Shown here piece by piece: positions 16,403-24,567 of a stretch of DNA of 41,892 bases; positions within the stretch are counted from its first letter, which is position 1; each line of letters starts with the position of its first letter. Source of the stretch: Acidimicrobiia bacterium (lineage in GTDB: Bacteria > Actinomycetota > Acidimicrobiia > Spongiisociales > Spongiisociaceae); assembly GCA_021296345.1 (NCBI GenBank), contig JAGWAN010000015.1:1-41892 (forward strand), given 5' to 3'. The notes beneath the pieces were generated by a model that was not told the DNA's origin, searched no databases, and worked only from the letters and a program-made list of their open reading frames with translations. The position numbers and the translations under genes were made by a program.

Positions 16403-16596
16403 GTAGTTCGTAGTCGGCGTCAGCGAAGCGCTCGCTTGAGTCCGGTCAGCATCTTACCAACCTCGTCGGCACAGACCAGAACATCCTCGACGCGCCCGTG
16501 CTCCTCGTGGAGTTGCGCGCTCTAGTGGACTGAGGGTGACCAGCACTGGCCACTAAGCAGCCAATTGCCAACGACAAACTATCGACTACAAACTAC
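16403..16596. repeat. Inverted repeats flanking a four-helix-bundle gene remnant
   Basis: GTAGTTCGTAGTCG (16403-16416) and CGACTACAAACTAC (16583-16596) are inverted copies with one mismatch. The interval contains the decayed end of an S23-type gene and degenerate TTGCCAA/CTGGCCA units. The right copy runs into the gpmA stop codon. Confidence 0.6.
16420..16521 (-). pseudogene. Remnant of a four-helix-bundle (S23/IVS-type) protein gene
   Basis: The minus-strand frame ends ...ADEVGKMLTGLKRALR and a stop. This matches the conserved C-terminal helix of the 23S-rRNA intervening-sequence/four-helix-bundle family (typically EVGRML-GLIRSLR). An in-frame TAG at 16522-16524 cuts it off, and only about 33 residues remain of a usual ~115. 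No start or promoter is left. Confidence 0.5.
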
Positions 16597-17342
16597 CCGG
16601 CTTGAGCGGCCACTGCCGCGGCGGCCGCCGCCGCTACCTCCGGATCGCCCAGATACCGGTCTGCGACATACTCGAGCTCGTCGTCCAGCTCCACGACCAG
16701 CGGGATGCCGGTGGGGATGTTGAGGCGGGTGATCTCCTCGTCGCCGATCCGTTTCAGGTACTTGAGCAGGGCACGGATGCTGTTGCCGTGGGCGACCACC
16801 AGGACCCGGCGTCCTGCGGAAAGGTCGGGCACGATCCCCGCATTCCAGTAGGGCACCGCGCGACCGACCACATCGGCCAGGCATTCGGAGGCAGGGAGCT
16901 CATCCTCAGCCACATCCTGGTACCTCCGGTCGAAGCGAGGATGGCGCGGATCGTCTCTTTCCAGGACCGGGGGCGGCACCGCGTAGCTCCGCCTCCACCG
17001 GAAGACCTGTTCCGCGCCATGCAGGGCGGCGGTCTCCTTCTTGTTCAGGCCCTGCAAGCCACCGTAGTGACGCTCGTTGAGCCGCCAGCTCCGCTTGACG
17101 GGTAACCAGTGAAGATCCATGCGGTCCAGGGCGAGGTTGGCGGTGTTGATGGCCCTTCGTAGCAGCGAAGTGTGAACGATGTCGAAGCCCAGACCCTCCT
17201 CGGCCATCAGCAGACCGGCGGAGATCGCTTCGTCCTCTCCGGTAACCGTGAGCGGCACGTCGGTCCAGCCCGAGAAGCGATTCTCCAGATTCCACGTGCT
17301 CTCGCCATGTCGTAGCAGGACCAGTTCGTTCGATCGGGTCAT
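16593..17342 (-). CDS. gpmA: 2,3-bisphosphoglycerate-dependent phosphoglycerate mutase
   Basis: Interconverts 3- and 2-phosphoglycerate in glycolysis; 249 residues. The phosphohistidine motif [10 protein letters not shown] holds His12; [23 protein letters not shown] and the second catalytic His in [15 protein letters not shown] are all present. The Ala-rich tail ([12 protein letters not shown]) is variable in the family. It follows tpiA by 19 bp, so pgk-tpiA-gpmA is probably one transcript. The stop codon lies inside the inverted repeat that flanks the four-helix-bundle remnant. Confidence 0.95.
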   Translation of the reverse strand: MTRSNELVLLRHGESTWNLENRFSGWTDVPLTVTGEDEAISAGLLMAEEGLGFDIVHTSLLRRAINTANLALDRMDLHWLPVKRSWRLNERHYGGLQGLNKKETAALHGAEQVFRWRRSYAVPPPVLERDDPRHPRFDRRYQDVAEDELPASECLADVVGRAVPYWNAGIVPDLSAGRRVLVVAHGNSIRALLKYLKRIGDEEITRLNIPTGIPLVVELDDELEYVADRYLGDPEVAAAAAAAVAAQAG

Positions 17343-17361
17343 ACGCGTTCGCTCCCCTCCC

Positions 17362-18138
17362 TTACGTCCAATACCTCACGCAGGCCGCCAGTGTTCCGGG
17401 GTCGAGGGATGCGCCCCCGATCAGGCCGCCGTCGATGTCCCGCTTGGCCATGAGAGCGGCCACGTTACCCGGGTTGATCGACCCGCCGTAGATGATCCGC
17501 ACATGGTCGGCCGCATCCCCGTGCCGTGATCGAATACGGTCCCTTATGTAGGAGGTCATCTCCTGCGCCACCGATGGTCGGGCATGCCGGCCGGTGCCGA
17601 TCGCCCACACCGGTTCGTACGCAACCACCAGCCGGGCTACCTGGTCGGACGGTATCCTGGCGAGGGCTCCCGAGACCTGCCGGCCAACTACCTCGTCGAC
17701 ACGATCCGCTTCGCGTTCCGCCAGGGTCTCCCCCACCGCCACGATCGGCAATATTCCCGCCGCCAGCGCTGCCCGAGCCTTCCTGTTGACCATCCGGTCG
17801 TCCTCGCCGCAGTCACGGCGGCGCTCCGAATGGCCGACTATGACGTAGCTGACGGCCAGCTTGGCCAGCATGCGGGCCGATACCTCACCGGTATAGGCGC
17901 CCTCCTTCGCCCAATGTACGTTCTGCGCCACGATTTGGATCGGAAGGTCGTCCATCTGGACCACGGTCTGGACCGAGCGGAGCGAGGTGAAGGAAGGCGC
18001 CAGACCGACGTCGACCCGGTCGTAGTCGGCCGGATCGAGCTGGTAGCTCAGCGCCTGCACCCACTGCATCGCCTCGAAGTAGGTCCCGTGCATCTTCCAG
18101 TTGCCCACCATCAGGGGCTTGCGCGCTAGCCGGCCCAT
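17362..18138 (-). CDS. tpiA: Triosephosphate isomerase
   Basis: Glycolytic TIM-barrel enzyme, 258 residues. GNWKMHG holds Asn13 and Lys15; [10 protein letters not shown] holds catalytic His103; [13 protein letters not shown] holds catalytic Glu175; the phosphate loop [11 protein letters not shown] and GGLIGGASL are complete. The frame is open about 70 codons upstream into pgk, but the ATG at 18138 gives the conserved N-terminus with only a 13-bp overlap with pgk. An AAGGGA lies nine bases ahead of it. Confidence 0.95.
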   Translation of the reverse strand: MGRLARKPLMVGNWKMHGTYFEAMQWVQALSYQLDPADYDRVDVGLAPSFTSLRSVQTVVQMDDLPIQIVAQNVHWAKEGAYTGEVSARMLAKLAVSYVIVGHSERRRDCGEDDRMVNRKARAALAAGILPIVAVGETLAEREADRVDEVVGRQVSGALARIPSDQVARLVVAYEPVWAIGTGRHARPSVAQEMTSYIRDRIRSRHGDAADHVRIIYGGSINPGNVAALMAKRDIDGGLIGGASLDPGTLAACVRYWT

Positions 18139-19316
18139 CGTTCCAGTCCCTTCACGCCCGGCAGGGTCTTGCCTTCCAGCAACTCCAGCCCGGCCCCGCC
18201 GCCTGTGGACAGATGATCGAGGTCGGCTTGACAGCCGAGCATTCGTAGAGCGGCCACGGAGTCGCCACCCCCGGCCACTCGAAAGGCGCTCGATCGGGCC
18301 ATTGCGGCCGCCACCGTCGCCGTCCCTGCCCGGAACGCCTCCCACTCGAACACCCCCATGGGGCCGTTCCAGAACACGGACCGCGATCCGTCGATGACTT
18401 CCGCGAACTGTTCGGCAGTGGCGGGACCGATGTCCAGACCCCAGCTGCCCTCCTCTATGGAGCTCACGCCAACCGCGGTGGCGTTGGCCCCTTCCTGGAA
18501 GCGGTCACTGGTCACGATGTCGGAGGGCAGGACCAGCCGGTCCGCCGCCGGGGTGCTCAGGAGTTCACCCAACGAGTCGAAGTGGTCCGGCTCCACCAGC
18601 GAGTTGCCGACCTCGAAGCCTTCGACGGCCAGGAAGCTGAAGCACATACCGCCGCCGACCAGCATGGCGTCCACCTTGGGTAGCAGCGCCCGGATCAGCG
18701 GAAGCTTGTCCGAGATCTTGGCGCCTCCCAGCACCACGGTGAACGGGTGGGGCGGGTCATCCATGAGAGTTCGGAAGACGGCTAGCTCGCGTTCGAGCAG
18801 CGGCCCGGCTGCTGATCTCAGCAGAGCGGACACTCCGGTGGTGGAAGCATGGGCCCGGTGAGCCGAGCCGAAGGCGTCCAGCACGAAGAAGTCGGCCCAT
18901 TCGGCCAACTCCGACGCGTAGTCGGGGTCGTTGGTGGTCTCGCCGGGATGGAAGCGGGTGTTCTCGAGCAGCACCACGTCGCCCGGACGGGCCTCACCGA
19001 CCAGGCGCCCGGCGTCCTCGCCCACCGAGTCAGAGGCGGTGACAACCGGGAATCCACCTAGCTCCGAGAGTGCCCTCGCGACGGGCGCCATTCGCATCCC
19101 ATCCGCCACGCAGCCCCGGGGCCGTCCCAGATGGCTGCAGAGGATGACCGATGCGCCCGCGTCACGGAGCTGGTTGATGGCAGGGAGCGCCGCTCGGAGG
19201 CGAAAGTCATCGGCCACGCGGCCGTCTCGCAGGGGAACGTTCAGGTCGGAGCGGAGCAGCACGCGGCACCCGGACACCGGAAGATCCGCGACGGTCAAGA
19301 ACTTCTCCACCAGCAC
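18126..19316 (-). CDS. pgk: Phosphoglycerate kinase
   Basis: Transfers phosphate from 1,3-bisphosphoglycerate to ADP; 396 residues. LLRSDLNVPL, SHLGRPRG, LLENTRFHPGE, VLGGAKISDKL and the C-terminal GGGDSVAAL are present in order, as are the two domains. It starts seven bases after the inverted-repeat element at 19326-19524. In the usual order gap sits immediately upstream, but no gap gene is found here. It overlaps tpiA by 13 bp. Confidence 0.96.
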   Translation of the reverse strand: MLVEKFLTVADLPVSGCRVLLRSDLNVPLRDGRVADDFRLRAALPAINQLRDAGASVILCSHLGRPRGCVADGMRMAPVARALSELGGFPVVTASDSVGEDAGRLVGEARPGDVVLLENTRFHPGETTNDPDYASELAEWADFFVLDAFGSAHRAHASTTGVSALLRSAAGPLLERELAVFRTLMDDPPHPFTVVLGGAKISDKLPLIRALLPKVDAMLVGGGMCFSFLAVEGFEVGNSLVEPDHFDSLGELLSTPAADRLVLPSDIVTSDRFQEGANATAVGVSSIEEGSWGLDIGPATAEQFAEVIDGSRSVFWNGPMGVFEWEAFRAGTATVAAAMARSSAFRVAGGGDSVAALRMLGCQADLDHLSTGGGAGLELLEGKTLPGVKGLERWAG

Positions 19317-19325
19317 CTTCTCTAG

Positions 19326-19524
19326 CCCTGATTATTCATGGTCCCGGCACACCGATGCGCATCAGGCCACGTCAACCTCATTACCGAGAAGCGCCCACCC
19401 TTCACCCGGGTGTGGATTCTACGCACGGCCGGAGATGGGCCGGTCAAGCCGGCCATAACACCAAGTCGGATACATGGAGCCCTATTCCCTTCACCGGCAC
19501 AACCCTCATCCATGAGTAATGGGG
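19326..19524. mobile_element. MITE-like inverted-repeat element, copy 1
   Basis: 199-bp element with imperfect terminal inverted repeats: CCCTGATTATTCATGG at the left end, and the right end reads CCCCATTACTCATGG on the other strand. TA flanks both ends. It is clearly homologous to 37300-37499: the first 45 bases are nearly identical, including the palindrome GATGCGCATC, and GGCCATAAC and the right end are shared. No intact gene is inside; the minus frame in both copies ends PDAHR-AG--MNNQG, possibly a transposase tail. It fills the rapZ-pgk gap. Confidence 0.7.
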
Positions 19525-20418
19525 CTACTGCTCGACATCCCGATGCCGGATGGTGGCGTGATATCCCTGGTCCCCCAGCCACTCCCCCAGTTCCTCGGCG
19601 ATGGCCACGGATCGGTGTCTCCCTCCCGTGCAGCCGATCCCGATGCTCACATAGGACTTGCCCTCCTCGCGGTAGCGCGGGATCAGGAACGAGAGCAGGT
19701 CACGGATCCTTACCAGGAAACCACGCGCATCTTCGGTGCCGAGCACGAAGGTCTTCACCTGCTCATCCCGGCCGGTGAGGAGACGGAGGCTGGGCGCCCA
19801 GTGAGGATTGGGGAGGAAACGTACATCGAACATCAAATCATTGTCGCGGGGCGTACCGTTCTTGAAACCGAACGAGGTCACCGCCAGGCGCATCGCGTGC
19901 TCGTCCACCAGCGCCGACAGGTGACTCCCGAACCACTCTCGAAGCTGATGGACGTTGGTCTCGCTGGTGTTGATGTACATATCGGCTCGGAGCCGGAGGT
20001 CGACCATCATCTCGCGCTCGGCGGCGATCGAGTCGGCCAGGGTCGGCAATCCGAGGGGGTGCGGTCGGCGGTGCTCCTCGTAGCGGCGGATCAGGACGTC
20101 GTCGTCGGCGTCCAGGAAGACCAGCGTCATACCGATACCGGACCGCTCCAACTCCTGGATATGGGTCTCGAGTTCGGTGAGCGGGAAGCCGCCGCGGCTG
20201 TCCAGGACTACGGCCAGGTGCCGGCCGCCGGCTCGCAGGTCGTTCAGCTCGACAGCTTGGCGGAGAAGGAAAGGGGGCAGGTTGTCGATCACGTAGAAGT
20301 CCAGGTCTTCGAGGACCTTGGCACCGGTGGAGCGGCCGGCCCCGGAAAGCCCGGTCAGGACCAGCAAACGGGAACCGTGGCCTGTCGGGGAGGATACCGG
20401 GGCGTCGGGCTCAGCCAT
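19525..20418 (-). CDS. rapZ: RNase adapter/nucleotide-binding protein RapZ
   Basis: P-loop protein of the RapZ/YvcJ family, 297 residues. Walker A appears as GLSGAGRST with Arg in the usual Lys position, as is common in actinobacteria. VLEDLDFYVIDNLPP, LVFLDADDDVLIRRYEEHRRPHPL, SFGFKNGTPRDNDLMFDVRFLPNPHW and the C-terminal IGIGCTGGRHRSVAIAEEL are family signatures. In enterobacteria it controls GlmZ decay; the actinobacterial role is less clear. It overlaps uvrC by eight bases. Its TAG stop is formed at the border of the inverted-repeat element. Confidence 0.94.
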   Translation of the reverse strand: MAEPDAPVSSPTGHGSRLLVLTGLSGAGRSTGAKVLEDLDFYVIDNLPPFLLRQAVELNDLRAGGRHLAVVLDSRGGFPLTELETHIQELERSGIGMTLVFLDADDDVLIRRYEEHRRPHPLGLPTLADSIAAEREMMVDLRLRADMYINTSETNVHQLREWFGSHLSALVDEHAMRLAVTSFGFKNGTPRDNDLMFDVRFLPNPHWAPSLRLLTGRDEQVKTFVLGTEDARGFLVRIRDLLSFLIPRYREEGKSYVSIGIGCTGGRHRSVAIAEELGEWLGDQGYHATIRHRDVEQ

Positions 20419-22285
20419 GGAGGGAAGCGTAGAGGTTCTCGGCCACCCGTTGTGGCACCACTTCGGCCAGCTGGCTCAGGCTGGCCTCGCGCATCTTCTT
20501 GACCGAGCCGAACGTCCGGACAAGGGCTTTCTTGCGAGCCGGTCCCACCCCGTCCACATCGTCGAGGATGGAATCGATCATCCGCTTCCCGCGGAGTTGG
20601 CGGTGATACATGAGGGCGAAGCGATGGGCCTCGTCACGGACCCGTTGGAGCAGGTGGAGTGCGGGCTGGTCTCTCGGGATGACGATGGGCTCGACCTGGC
20701 CCGGGACGAAAACCTCCTCCATGCGCTTCGCGAGTCCGGCCACGGGTATGTCGAGATCGAGCTGGGCGAGCACCTCAACCGCCCTGGCGATCTGGCCCGG
20801 CCCCCCGTCGATCAGAACCAGTGATGGCGGGTAGGCGAACTTACCTCGTTCGGAAACGGGTTTGTCGAGATCGGCGAGATAGGCGGTGAAGCGCCGGCGA
20901 ACGACCTCCTCCATTGAGGAGAAGTCATCCTGCCCGGTCACGGTCCGGATCCGGAACCTTCGATAGTCAGCCCGCCGGGGAAGCCCGTCTTCAAGGACCA
21001 CCATCGAGGCCACAGTATGGCGCCCCTGGATCGTCGAGATGTCGTAGGCCTCGATCCGTAGCGGCGGCTCCGGAAGGGCGAGGGCGGTCTGGAGGCTGCG
21101 CAGGTCGCGGGCTCGGGCGTTGTGGTCCGACCGGCGCCTCAGCCGATGCCGCAGGAGAGCCTCGGAAGCGTTGGTCTTGGCGGTCTCCAGCAACCGGCGT
21201 TTGGGGCCCCGCTTGGGAGATCTGAGGGTTACCCGAGCACCCCGTCGCTGGGACAGGAGATCCGACCAGGGCTCGTCTTCGGGAGGCAGGGCTTCCACCA
21301 GGATAAGACGTGGCGGCGGCGAGGACTCATCGTAGAGATCCCGCAGCACCGTGGCGGTGACCTGGGAGGGCGTTACGTCCTCGACCTTGTCGAGGATGGA
21401 CCCCAACCGTCCCACGATGCGGCCGTTTCGCACCTTGAGCACCTGCACGGAGGTCTCGAGATCGGTTTCGTCCGTGGCGATCAGGTCGAAGTCCTCGCGG
21501 CGTTCGGTGACTACCTCCTGGCGGGCCACCGCGCGCCTTACATCCTGAGCCTGGTCGCGCAGGCGGGCGGCTCGTTCATAGTCGAGTTGCTCTGACGCTT
21601 CGAGCATCCGGGCTTCTATGCGGTCGATCAGGTCGTCAGCGCTGCCCGAGAGCACCTGGTCCAGGCCGCTCACGTACCCGGCGTAGGTATCCGGATCGAC
21701 ATAGCCGACGCAGGGCGCCGAACATCGCTCGATCTCGTACTCGATGCATGGCCTGCCCTTGAGCTCGTGACGCCGGAACACCGTATCGGAGCAGGTGCGG
21801 ATGGGCAGCGATTTGAGCAGCAGGTCCAGGGTGTTGCGGATGGCATATGCATGGGCGAAGGGGCCGAAGTATTGGATGCCCTTGCGCTTCGCCCCCCGAA
21901 CCACCCGGGCCCGCGGCCACCGGTCGGACCGGGTTAGGGCTAGGTAGGGGTAGCTCTTGTCGTCTCGCAGCCGGATATTGAAGCGGGGCCGGTGCTCCTT
22001 GATCAGGGAGAACTCCAGGAACAAGGCCGCTACCTCGCTGTCCACCACGATCCATTCCACCCCTTCGGACGCCTCGACCATGGCCCGGGTCCGGGGGGGC
22101 AGATCCCCGGTGAAGTAGGTGGCGACCCGCTTGCGGAGAGAGTTGGCCTTGCCCACATAGTTCACCCGGCCGTGGCGATCACGGAACAGGTAGGCGCCGG
22201 GAGCGTCCGGTATCTCGGCCGGCAGGGGACGGTTCACAGGGAGTTTTCCATCGGCGTCGAACAGCCCATCAACCGAACGCGCCAA
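20411..22285 (-). CDS. uvrC: Excinuclease ABC subunit C
   Basis: Dual-incision nuclease of nucleotide excision repair, up to 624 residues. GIY-YIG domain (IPDAPGAYLFRD...YVGKANSLRKRV), Cys cluster (CIEYEIERCSAPC), UVR domain (LDYERAARLRDQ), RNase H-like nuclease (EAYDISTIQG, LVLIDGGPGQ, RDEAHRFAL supply Asp/Asp/His) and a C-terminal helix-hairpin-helix (DVDGVGPARKKALVRTFGSV). The longest start is a TTG at 22285 overlapping the channel gene by 17 bp. A GTG at 22237, just after the channel stop and eight residues before IPD, is an equally good choice. Confidence 0.95.
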   Translation of the reverse strand: MARSVDGLFDADGKLPVNRPLPAEIPDAPGAYLFRDRHGRVNYVGKANSLRKRVATYFTGDLPPRTRAMVEASEGVEWIVVDSEVAALFLEFSLIKEHRPRFNIRLRDDKSYPYLALTRSDRWPRARVVRGAKRKGIQYFGPFAHAYAIRNTLDLLLKSLPIRTCSDTVFRRHELKGRPCIEYEIERCSAPCVGYVDPDTYAGYVSGLDQVLSGSADDLIDRIEARMLEASEQLDYERAARLRDQAQDVRRAVARQEVVTERREDFDLIATDETDLETSVQVLKVRNGRIVGRLGSILDKVEDVTPSQVTATVLRDLYDESSPPPRLILVEALPPEDEPWSDLLSQRRGARVTLRSPKRGPKRRLLETAKTNASEALLRHRLRRRSDHNARARDLRSLQTALALPEPPLRIEAYDISTIQGRHTVASMVVLEDGLPRRADYRRFRIRTVTGQDDFSSMEEVVRRRFTAYLADLDKPVSERGKFAYPPSLVLIDGGPGQIARAVEVLAQLDLDIPVAGLAKRMEEVFVPGQVEPIVIPRDQPALHLLQRVRDEAHRFALMYHRQLRGKRMIDSILDDVDGVGPARKKALVRTFGSVKKMREASLSQLAEVVPQRVAENLYASLHG

Positions 22286-24362
22286 ACCACCGGTGGTGGA
22301 GTTGCTTGTAGATGCCGGACTCGATGATGTCCAGAAGGGCCAGATCGATCCTCTCGCGTAGCTCGGTGTCGTCCTCGCTGACCATCAGCCCGTACTGGAC
22401 CTTGTCGAACAGTGGGCCGACCGTGGTCACCTTGCCCTCGCCCAGGCGCGATACGTGGAACTGGAGAACCGGCGCGTCGAACACGACCGCATCGACCTCG
22501 CCCTGCGCCAACAGATCGTATGCATGGTCGACATCGTGCACTATGACCGGGCCGACGGCGATACCGGTCAGGTAGTCGTATCCGGCCGAGTCGTGGACGG
22601 TGGCGACCCGTTTACCCGGAAGATCGGTGGGTCCGTCGATGTGGCCTCGGAGCTCGTTCACCGCCAATGACGAGGCGATGGCGGCGGTGAAGCTGGCGAA
22701 TACCAGGGTTCCGAGGGCGATCCAGATCAGGGCGAACGACCTACCCCATTTTCCGCGGGCCACCTTGTCGCCGTAACCGACCGTACTCATGGTCACGACC
22801 GACCAGTAGAACGAGTCCCAGATGCCCCGGCGGTACGGCACCGCGAAGTCCGGGTTGTGCTTCCGTTCCAACCACCAGATCAGGTGCGCGGCAACCAGAA
22901 CGGCAACCCCGAACACCACGAGCAGCCAGGGCAGGTCCGAACTCGTGATGGCTCGCAGGAAGACCAGGATGCGGCCCCATATCCCTTGGGATCCGCTGGT
23001 GGAGGTCATTATCGTGAGTCCGGTGTCGAGTAGCGGTAGCGAGAAGTCGATCACTTCTTCACGCGGGCCGGTGATGGCCACGCCCCCCAAACCCACATCG
23101 GCGACCCCACGGTTGATGTCGTCCACCTGCTTGGCAACGGTGTCGACCGCGTAGATCTCGACCGTCATGCCGAGATGGGCGGCGATCAACTCCACCAGGT
23201 CAACCTCGAAGCCGTTATAGAGATCTGCATTGTGTTGGTCGTAGATGACGAAGGGCGGAAGGGCGCGGGCGGCCACTCGGAGCACCCCACCTGCGGCCCC
23301 AGGACCAACTCCGCTGCTGCCATCCAGCGCGATCGCCTCCGAATCGGCGGCTTCGATCCACTCCGACACAACGCCTGGGTGGCGGTCCACCCACTCTTGG
23401 GCGTGCCGGCGGATGTCCTCCGGATCGCCCGCGTCACGGACCATGTGGGCGTTCTGCTCGGAGATGTCCTCAAGCGGGATGACCACTTGCTCGAGTAGCC
23501 GGCGAACGGGCGGGTTCGCTTCGAGAAAGCCGGAGTTGGCCACGGCCCTGATGTCGTTGGGGGGCCATCCCACCTGGCAGGGATCGTTGGCGCAGCCCGC
23601 TATTCCCCGTATCGACGTTTGGTCGAGAAAGGCTGACTGGTCGGGAGGGAGGGACGGGAAGGGTGTCTCCAGCCAAACCACGTCACGTCCGGGCACCAGC
23701 TCGCCGACGGTCCAGTTGGGAGTCCACGTGTAGTAGAGGACCGGCTGCCCGGCTTCGAAGCGGGTGATGGTCTCGGCTATCAGCGGGGAGTAGTCGCCCT
23801 GAACCTGCTCGACCGTGGCATCCAGTCCAAACACCTCCAGATGGTGCCCGATGACCTGGGAACAGGTCCATCCGGTCTGGCAACCGATCAGGTCGGCCCG
23901 CCCGTCTGCGTCCAGGTCGAAGAGCGCGGCGACCTCGGGATCGGCCAGGTCTCCGAGGTTGGTTATGCCGTGCGCCCCGGCCGTGGCCGCATCTATGAAA
24001 TAGCCTTGGAGCGCACCCGCGTCGACCTGCGTCCCGACCCGCTCCACGAGATCCTCTTCGATGAGACCGTCGTGGGTAGGGAACCATCCGTTAACCCAGA
24101 GATCGACCTCCCCGGCAGCCACCGCGCGGTAGAAGTCCGGGTTCTCCATGGTAACCGGGCCCTCCACGCGATACCCAAGCCGCAGGAGTAGGAGACGGTA
24201 CACCTCGGCCTGGAACCAACCGGTGTCCCAGGTCGCCCGGGCCATCCGCACCGTCTTCGCTTCTACAGGATCCTCCTCCGGCTGGCCTAGGGCAGGGAGG
24301 ACCGTTCCCATGGCCAGCAGTGCCAGAGCCGTTAGCGAGCAGACGATCAGGGTGCGGCGCAC
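22269..24362 (-). CDS. ProX-GluR0 fusion: betaine-binding domain joined to a ligand-gated K+ channel
   Basis: Single 697-residue reading frame. Signal peptide about 1-26. Residues 36-340 are a ProX/OpuAC domain: NGWFPTHD (Trp93), CQTGWTC (Cys161/Trp165/Cys167) and YYTWTPNW (Trp213) keep the three box tryptophans and disulfide known from E. coli ProX. Residues 358-457 are S1 of a type-2 binding protein, with TGPREEVIDFS carrying the Arg that in glutamate receptors holds the ligand carboxylate (Arg434). M1 at 476-497; pore 512-535 with filter TVGYGD (527-532); M2 at 543-567; S2 573-697 with VVFDAPVLQF. This is a prokaryotic ionotropic-receptor K+ channel with an extra betaine sensor. GTG start with GGAG eight bases upstream. 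Divergent from the BCCT-proX operon. Confidence 0.9.
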   Translation of the reverse strand: MRRTLIVCSLTALALLAMGTVLPALGQPEEDPVEAKTVRMARATWDTGWFQAEVYRLLLLRLGYRVEGPVTMENPDFYRAVAAGEVDLWVNGWFPTHDGLIEEDLVERVGTQVDAGALQGYFIDAATAGAHGITNLGDLADPEVAALFDLDADGRADLIGCQTGWTCSQVIGHHLEVFGLDATVEQVQGDYSPLIAETITRFEAGQPVLYYTWTPNWTVGELVPGRDVVWLETPFPSLPPDQSAFLDQTSIRGIAGCANDPCQVGWPPNDIRAVANSGFLEANPPVRRLLEQVVIPLEDISEQNAHMVRDAGDPEDIRRHAQEWVDRHPGVVSEWIEAADSEAIALDGSSGVGPGAAGGVLRVAARALPPFVIYDQHNADLYNGFEVDLVELIAAHLGMTVEIYAVDTVAKQVDDINRGVADVGLGGVAITGPREEVIDFSLPLLDTGLTIMTSTSGSQGIWGRILVFLRAITSSDLPWLLVVFGVAVLVAAHLIWWLERKHNPDFAVPYRRGIWDSFYWSVVTMSTVGYGDKVARGKWGRSFALIWIALGTLVFASFTAAIASSLAVNELRGHIDGPTDLPGKRVATVHDSAGYDYLTGIAVGPVIVHDVDHAYDLLAQGEVDAVVFDAPVLQFHVSRLGEGKVTTVGPLFDKVQYGLMVSEDDTELRERIDLALLDIIESGIYKQLHHRWFGAFG

Positions 24363-24388
24363 GATGGTCTCCGGTAGTGGTTGAGCCC

Positions 24389-24394
24389 AGGCTA
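24389..24394 (-). promoter_or_regulatory. Candidate -10 box of the betaine-sensor channel gene
   Basis: TAGCCT on the minus strand, about 27 bases before the GTG start. It lies in the ~200-bp region shared with the divergent transporter operon. No clear -35. Confidence 0.4.
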
Positions 24395-24531
24395 GCTACG
24401 TTTCCATCGCTCCTCACCGAACAAATACCCGGGTTTCCCCGATCACCCGGTCCCCTTCCTTGTATCGTGAACAGGCACAGGTCGCGCCGAAAACGGCTGC
24501 GGAACTGGCAGGCAACTGAAAGGAGGCCCGT

Positions 24532-24567
24532 ATGGTCATGAGCATCGGGAGGAGGCGCGATGGCTGA
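24532..24567 (+). CDS. 11-codon leader ORF coupled to the BCCT gene
   Basis: MVMSIGRRRDG, preceded by a strong AAAGGAGG Shine-Dalgarno. Its stop TGA (24565-24567) falls eight bases into the transporter gene in another frame, and the transporter's own GGGAGGAGG site lies inside it. The geometry suggests translational coupling or a regulatory leader rather than a functional peptide. Confidence 0.4.
   Translation: MVMSIGRRRDG

Noticed and set aside
19322-19582. 86-codon frame across the inverted-repeat element and the rapZ 3' end
   Set aside because: Runs out of frame into rapZ; only its tail resembles the other element copy, so it is not an intact gene.
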